Part shown: piece after piece, positions 4,977 through 5,782 of the stretch
Numbering within the stretch: the first letter of the stretch is position 1
Layout of the letters: every line of letters starts with the position of its first letter
Notes under the pieces: model-generated
Databases searched by the model: none
What the model was told of the DNA's origin: nothing
Seen by the model: the letters and a program-made list of their open reading frames with translations, nothing else
Position numbers and translations under genes: made by a program
NCBI GenBank assembly: GCA_016200125.1
Contig: JACQFK010000555.1
Span: forward strand, 1-5,782
DNA from: Planctomycetota bacterium
Lineage (GTDB): Bacteria > Planctomycetota > MHYJ01 > JACPRB01
DNA: 5,782 nt
Direction: 5' to 3'

Positions 4977-5782
4977 TCAGGGGTTCCGTCGCGATTTGTA
5001 GATGAAGGTCGGCACCGGCGCCTCGTAGAACAGCTTCTCCGCCACGCTGCCGAAGACCAGGTGCTTGATCCCGCCGAAGCCGTGGGTGGTCGCCGCCAGC
5101 GCATCGGCGGGACCGCAGCAGGAGATGATCTGATGGGCGGCGTCTCCCTCGAGGATTTTCGCGGCGGCCCGGATCCCCTGACGGCCCAGCCGGTCGCAAA
5201 GGCGCGAGACCTCGCCCATGATGTGCGTGGAGAAGATCACGCACTTGCCCTGCGTGCGGCAATCCTTGACGAGGTTGACGATGGTGCGCGACTTGAGCAC
5301 GTCGAGGCCCACGGTCGGCTCGTCCAGGATCAACACCGGCGGATCGTGCAGCACGGTGCGCGCCACGTTGACCTTCTGCTTCATGCCCGAGGACAGCGCG
5401 TCGCAGCGCTTGCCCAGGAAGTCGGTCATGTCGAGCAACGTGGCGAGCTCGTCGATGCGCCCCTCGAGCTGCGCGCCGTTCATGCCGTACATGCGCCCGA
5501 AGTAGCGCAGCACCTCGCGCGGCGTCAGGCGCGGATAGAGGCCCGTGTTGCCGGACAGGAAGCCGATGGAGGCGCGTACGGCGTCCGGCTCGTGCACGAC
5601 GTCATGGCCGGCGATGAGCGCGGTGCCCGAAGTGGGGGTCAGCACCGTGGACAGCATGCGCAGCGTGGTGGTCTTGCCGGCGCCGTTGGGCCCCAGCAGC
5701 CCGAAGACCTCGCCGCCGCGCGCGCTGAATGTGACGCCGTCCGCCGCCAGCGTGCTGGTGCCCTTGGGGCCCTTGTAGACCT
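4977..5782 (-). CDS. Chimeric ORF: NatA-like ABC ATPase joined to a universal stress protein C-terminal half (5' end outside window)
   Basis: One open frame enters from the right edge; its start is not visible. Residues are counted from the first full codon (5778-5780). The first ~198 residues are a NatA-like ABC transporter ATPase: Walker [11 protein letters not shown] (30-39), [16 protein letters not shown] (76-91) where the Q-loop belongs, signature LSSGMKQK (129-136), Walker B VLILDEP (149-155), GLD (158-160) and H-loop STH with H186. Just after CDRLG (195-199) ABC similarity stops, and the strands after the H-loop are missing. The rest, from about [20 protein letters not shown], is the C-terminal half of a universal stress protein. 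It has the nucleotide-binding pattern [18 protein letters not shown] (232-249) and EAPVPTFIY (253-261), ending KSRRNP. The N-terminal half of that protein is absent. All 13 arginines before the junction use CGC and none of the 5 after do. A working ATPase is doubtful. An assembly or recombination chimera is the simplest explanation. Confidence 0.85.
   Translation of the reverse strand, partial: VYKGPKGTSTLAADGVTFSARGGEVFGLLGPNGAGKTTTLRMLSTVLTPTSGTALIAGHDVVHEPDAVRASIGFLSGNTGLYPRLTPREVLRYFGRMYGMNGAQLEGRIDELATLLDMTDFLGKRCDALSSGMKQKVNVARTVLHDPPVLILDEPTVGLDVLKSRTIVNLVKDCRTQGKCVIFSTHIMGEVSRLCDRLGRQGIRAAAKILEGDAAHQIISCCGPADALAATTHGFGGIKHLVFGSVAEKLFYEAPVPTFIYKSRRNP
5172..5195 (-). other. Junction between ABC ATPase and universal stress protein segments
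   Basis: Protein similarity changes family within DRLGRQGI, encoded at 5172-5195. DRLG is plausible in both parents: after the H-loop helix of the ATPase, and in the helix before the second half of a universal stress protein. The exact breakpoint therefore cannot be placed to the base. The first arginine codon that is not CGC, the CGG at 5190-5192, falls inside this interval. Confidence 0.6.

Noticed and set aside
5218..5778. Plus-strand open frames opposite the ABC ATPase
   Set aside because: They are serine- and proline-rich antisense shadows without motifs.
1..5782. tRNA, rRNA, CRISPR, insertion sequence or phage features
   Set aside because: I saw no cloverleaf-like sequence, spaced repeats, terminal inverted repeats or transposase motifs anywhere in the window.

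Overview
The window is GC-rich, densely packed bacterial DNA. Codons end mostly in G or C, genes overlap by 4 bases, and GTG starts are used. Nothing in it fixes the phylum. The gene mix (a Bta1-like betaine-lipid methyltransferase, a TauE/SafE permease, and a Ppx/GppA-CHAD-SixA run) would fit an environmental high-GC lineage such as Acidobacteriota, Myxococcota or a candidate phylum, but this is only an impression.

Layout from left to right. Positions 1-154 hold the probable tail of an unrecognised plus-strand gene, possibly frameshifted. Positions 164-1752 carry two minus-strand genes read leftward: a TauE/SafE permease (985-1752), then a BtaB-like SAM methyltransferase (164-907). The 77-base gap between them contains a strong hairpin. 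A 120-base divergent intergenic region (1753-1872) separates them from a tight plus-strand operon: exopolyphosphatase Ppx/GppA (1873-3399), a CHAD-domain protein (3396-4244) and a SixA-type histidine phosphatase (4241-4723). Each pair in this operon overlaps by 4 bases. Convergent to it lie a small zinc-ribbon membrane protein (4736-4963) and a partial gene running off the right edge (4977-5782).

The central operon points to polyphosphate and phospho-histidine biochemistry. Ppx hydrolyses polyphosphate, CHAD domains are known to bind it, and SixA-like enzymes remove phosphate from histidine. The neighbouring BtaB-like gene belongs to a pathway that makes phosphorus-free betaine lipids, so a phosphate-economy theme is possible but unproven. 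BtaA, the usual partner of BtaB, is not in the window.

The oddest object is the right-hand gene. It is a single open frame that encodes a NatA-like ABC ATPase up to just past the H-loop, then switches to the C-terminal half of a universal stress protein. Arginine codon use changes at the same place (13 of 13 CGC before, 0 of 5 after). This is either an assembly or recombination chimera, or a real gene fusion; a chimera is the more likely reading. I found no RNA genes, CRISPR arrays, insertion sequences or origins. No stretch longer than about 120 bases lacks a gene.
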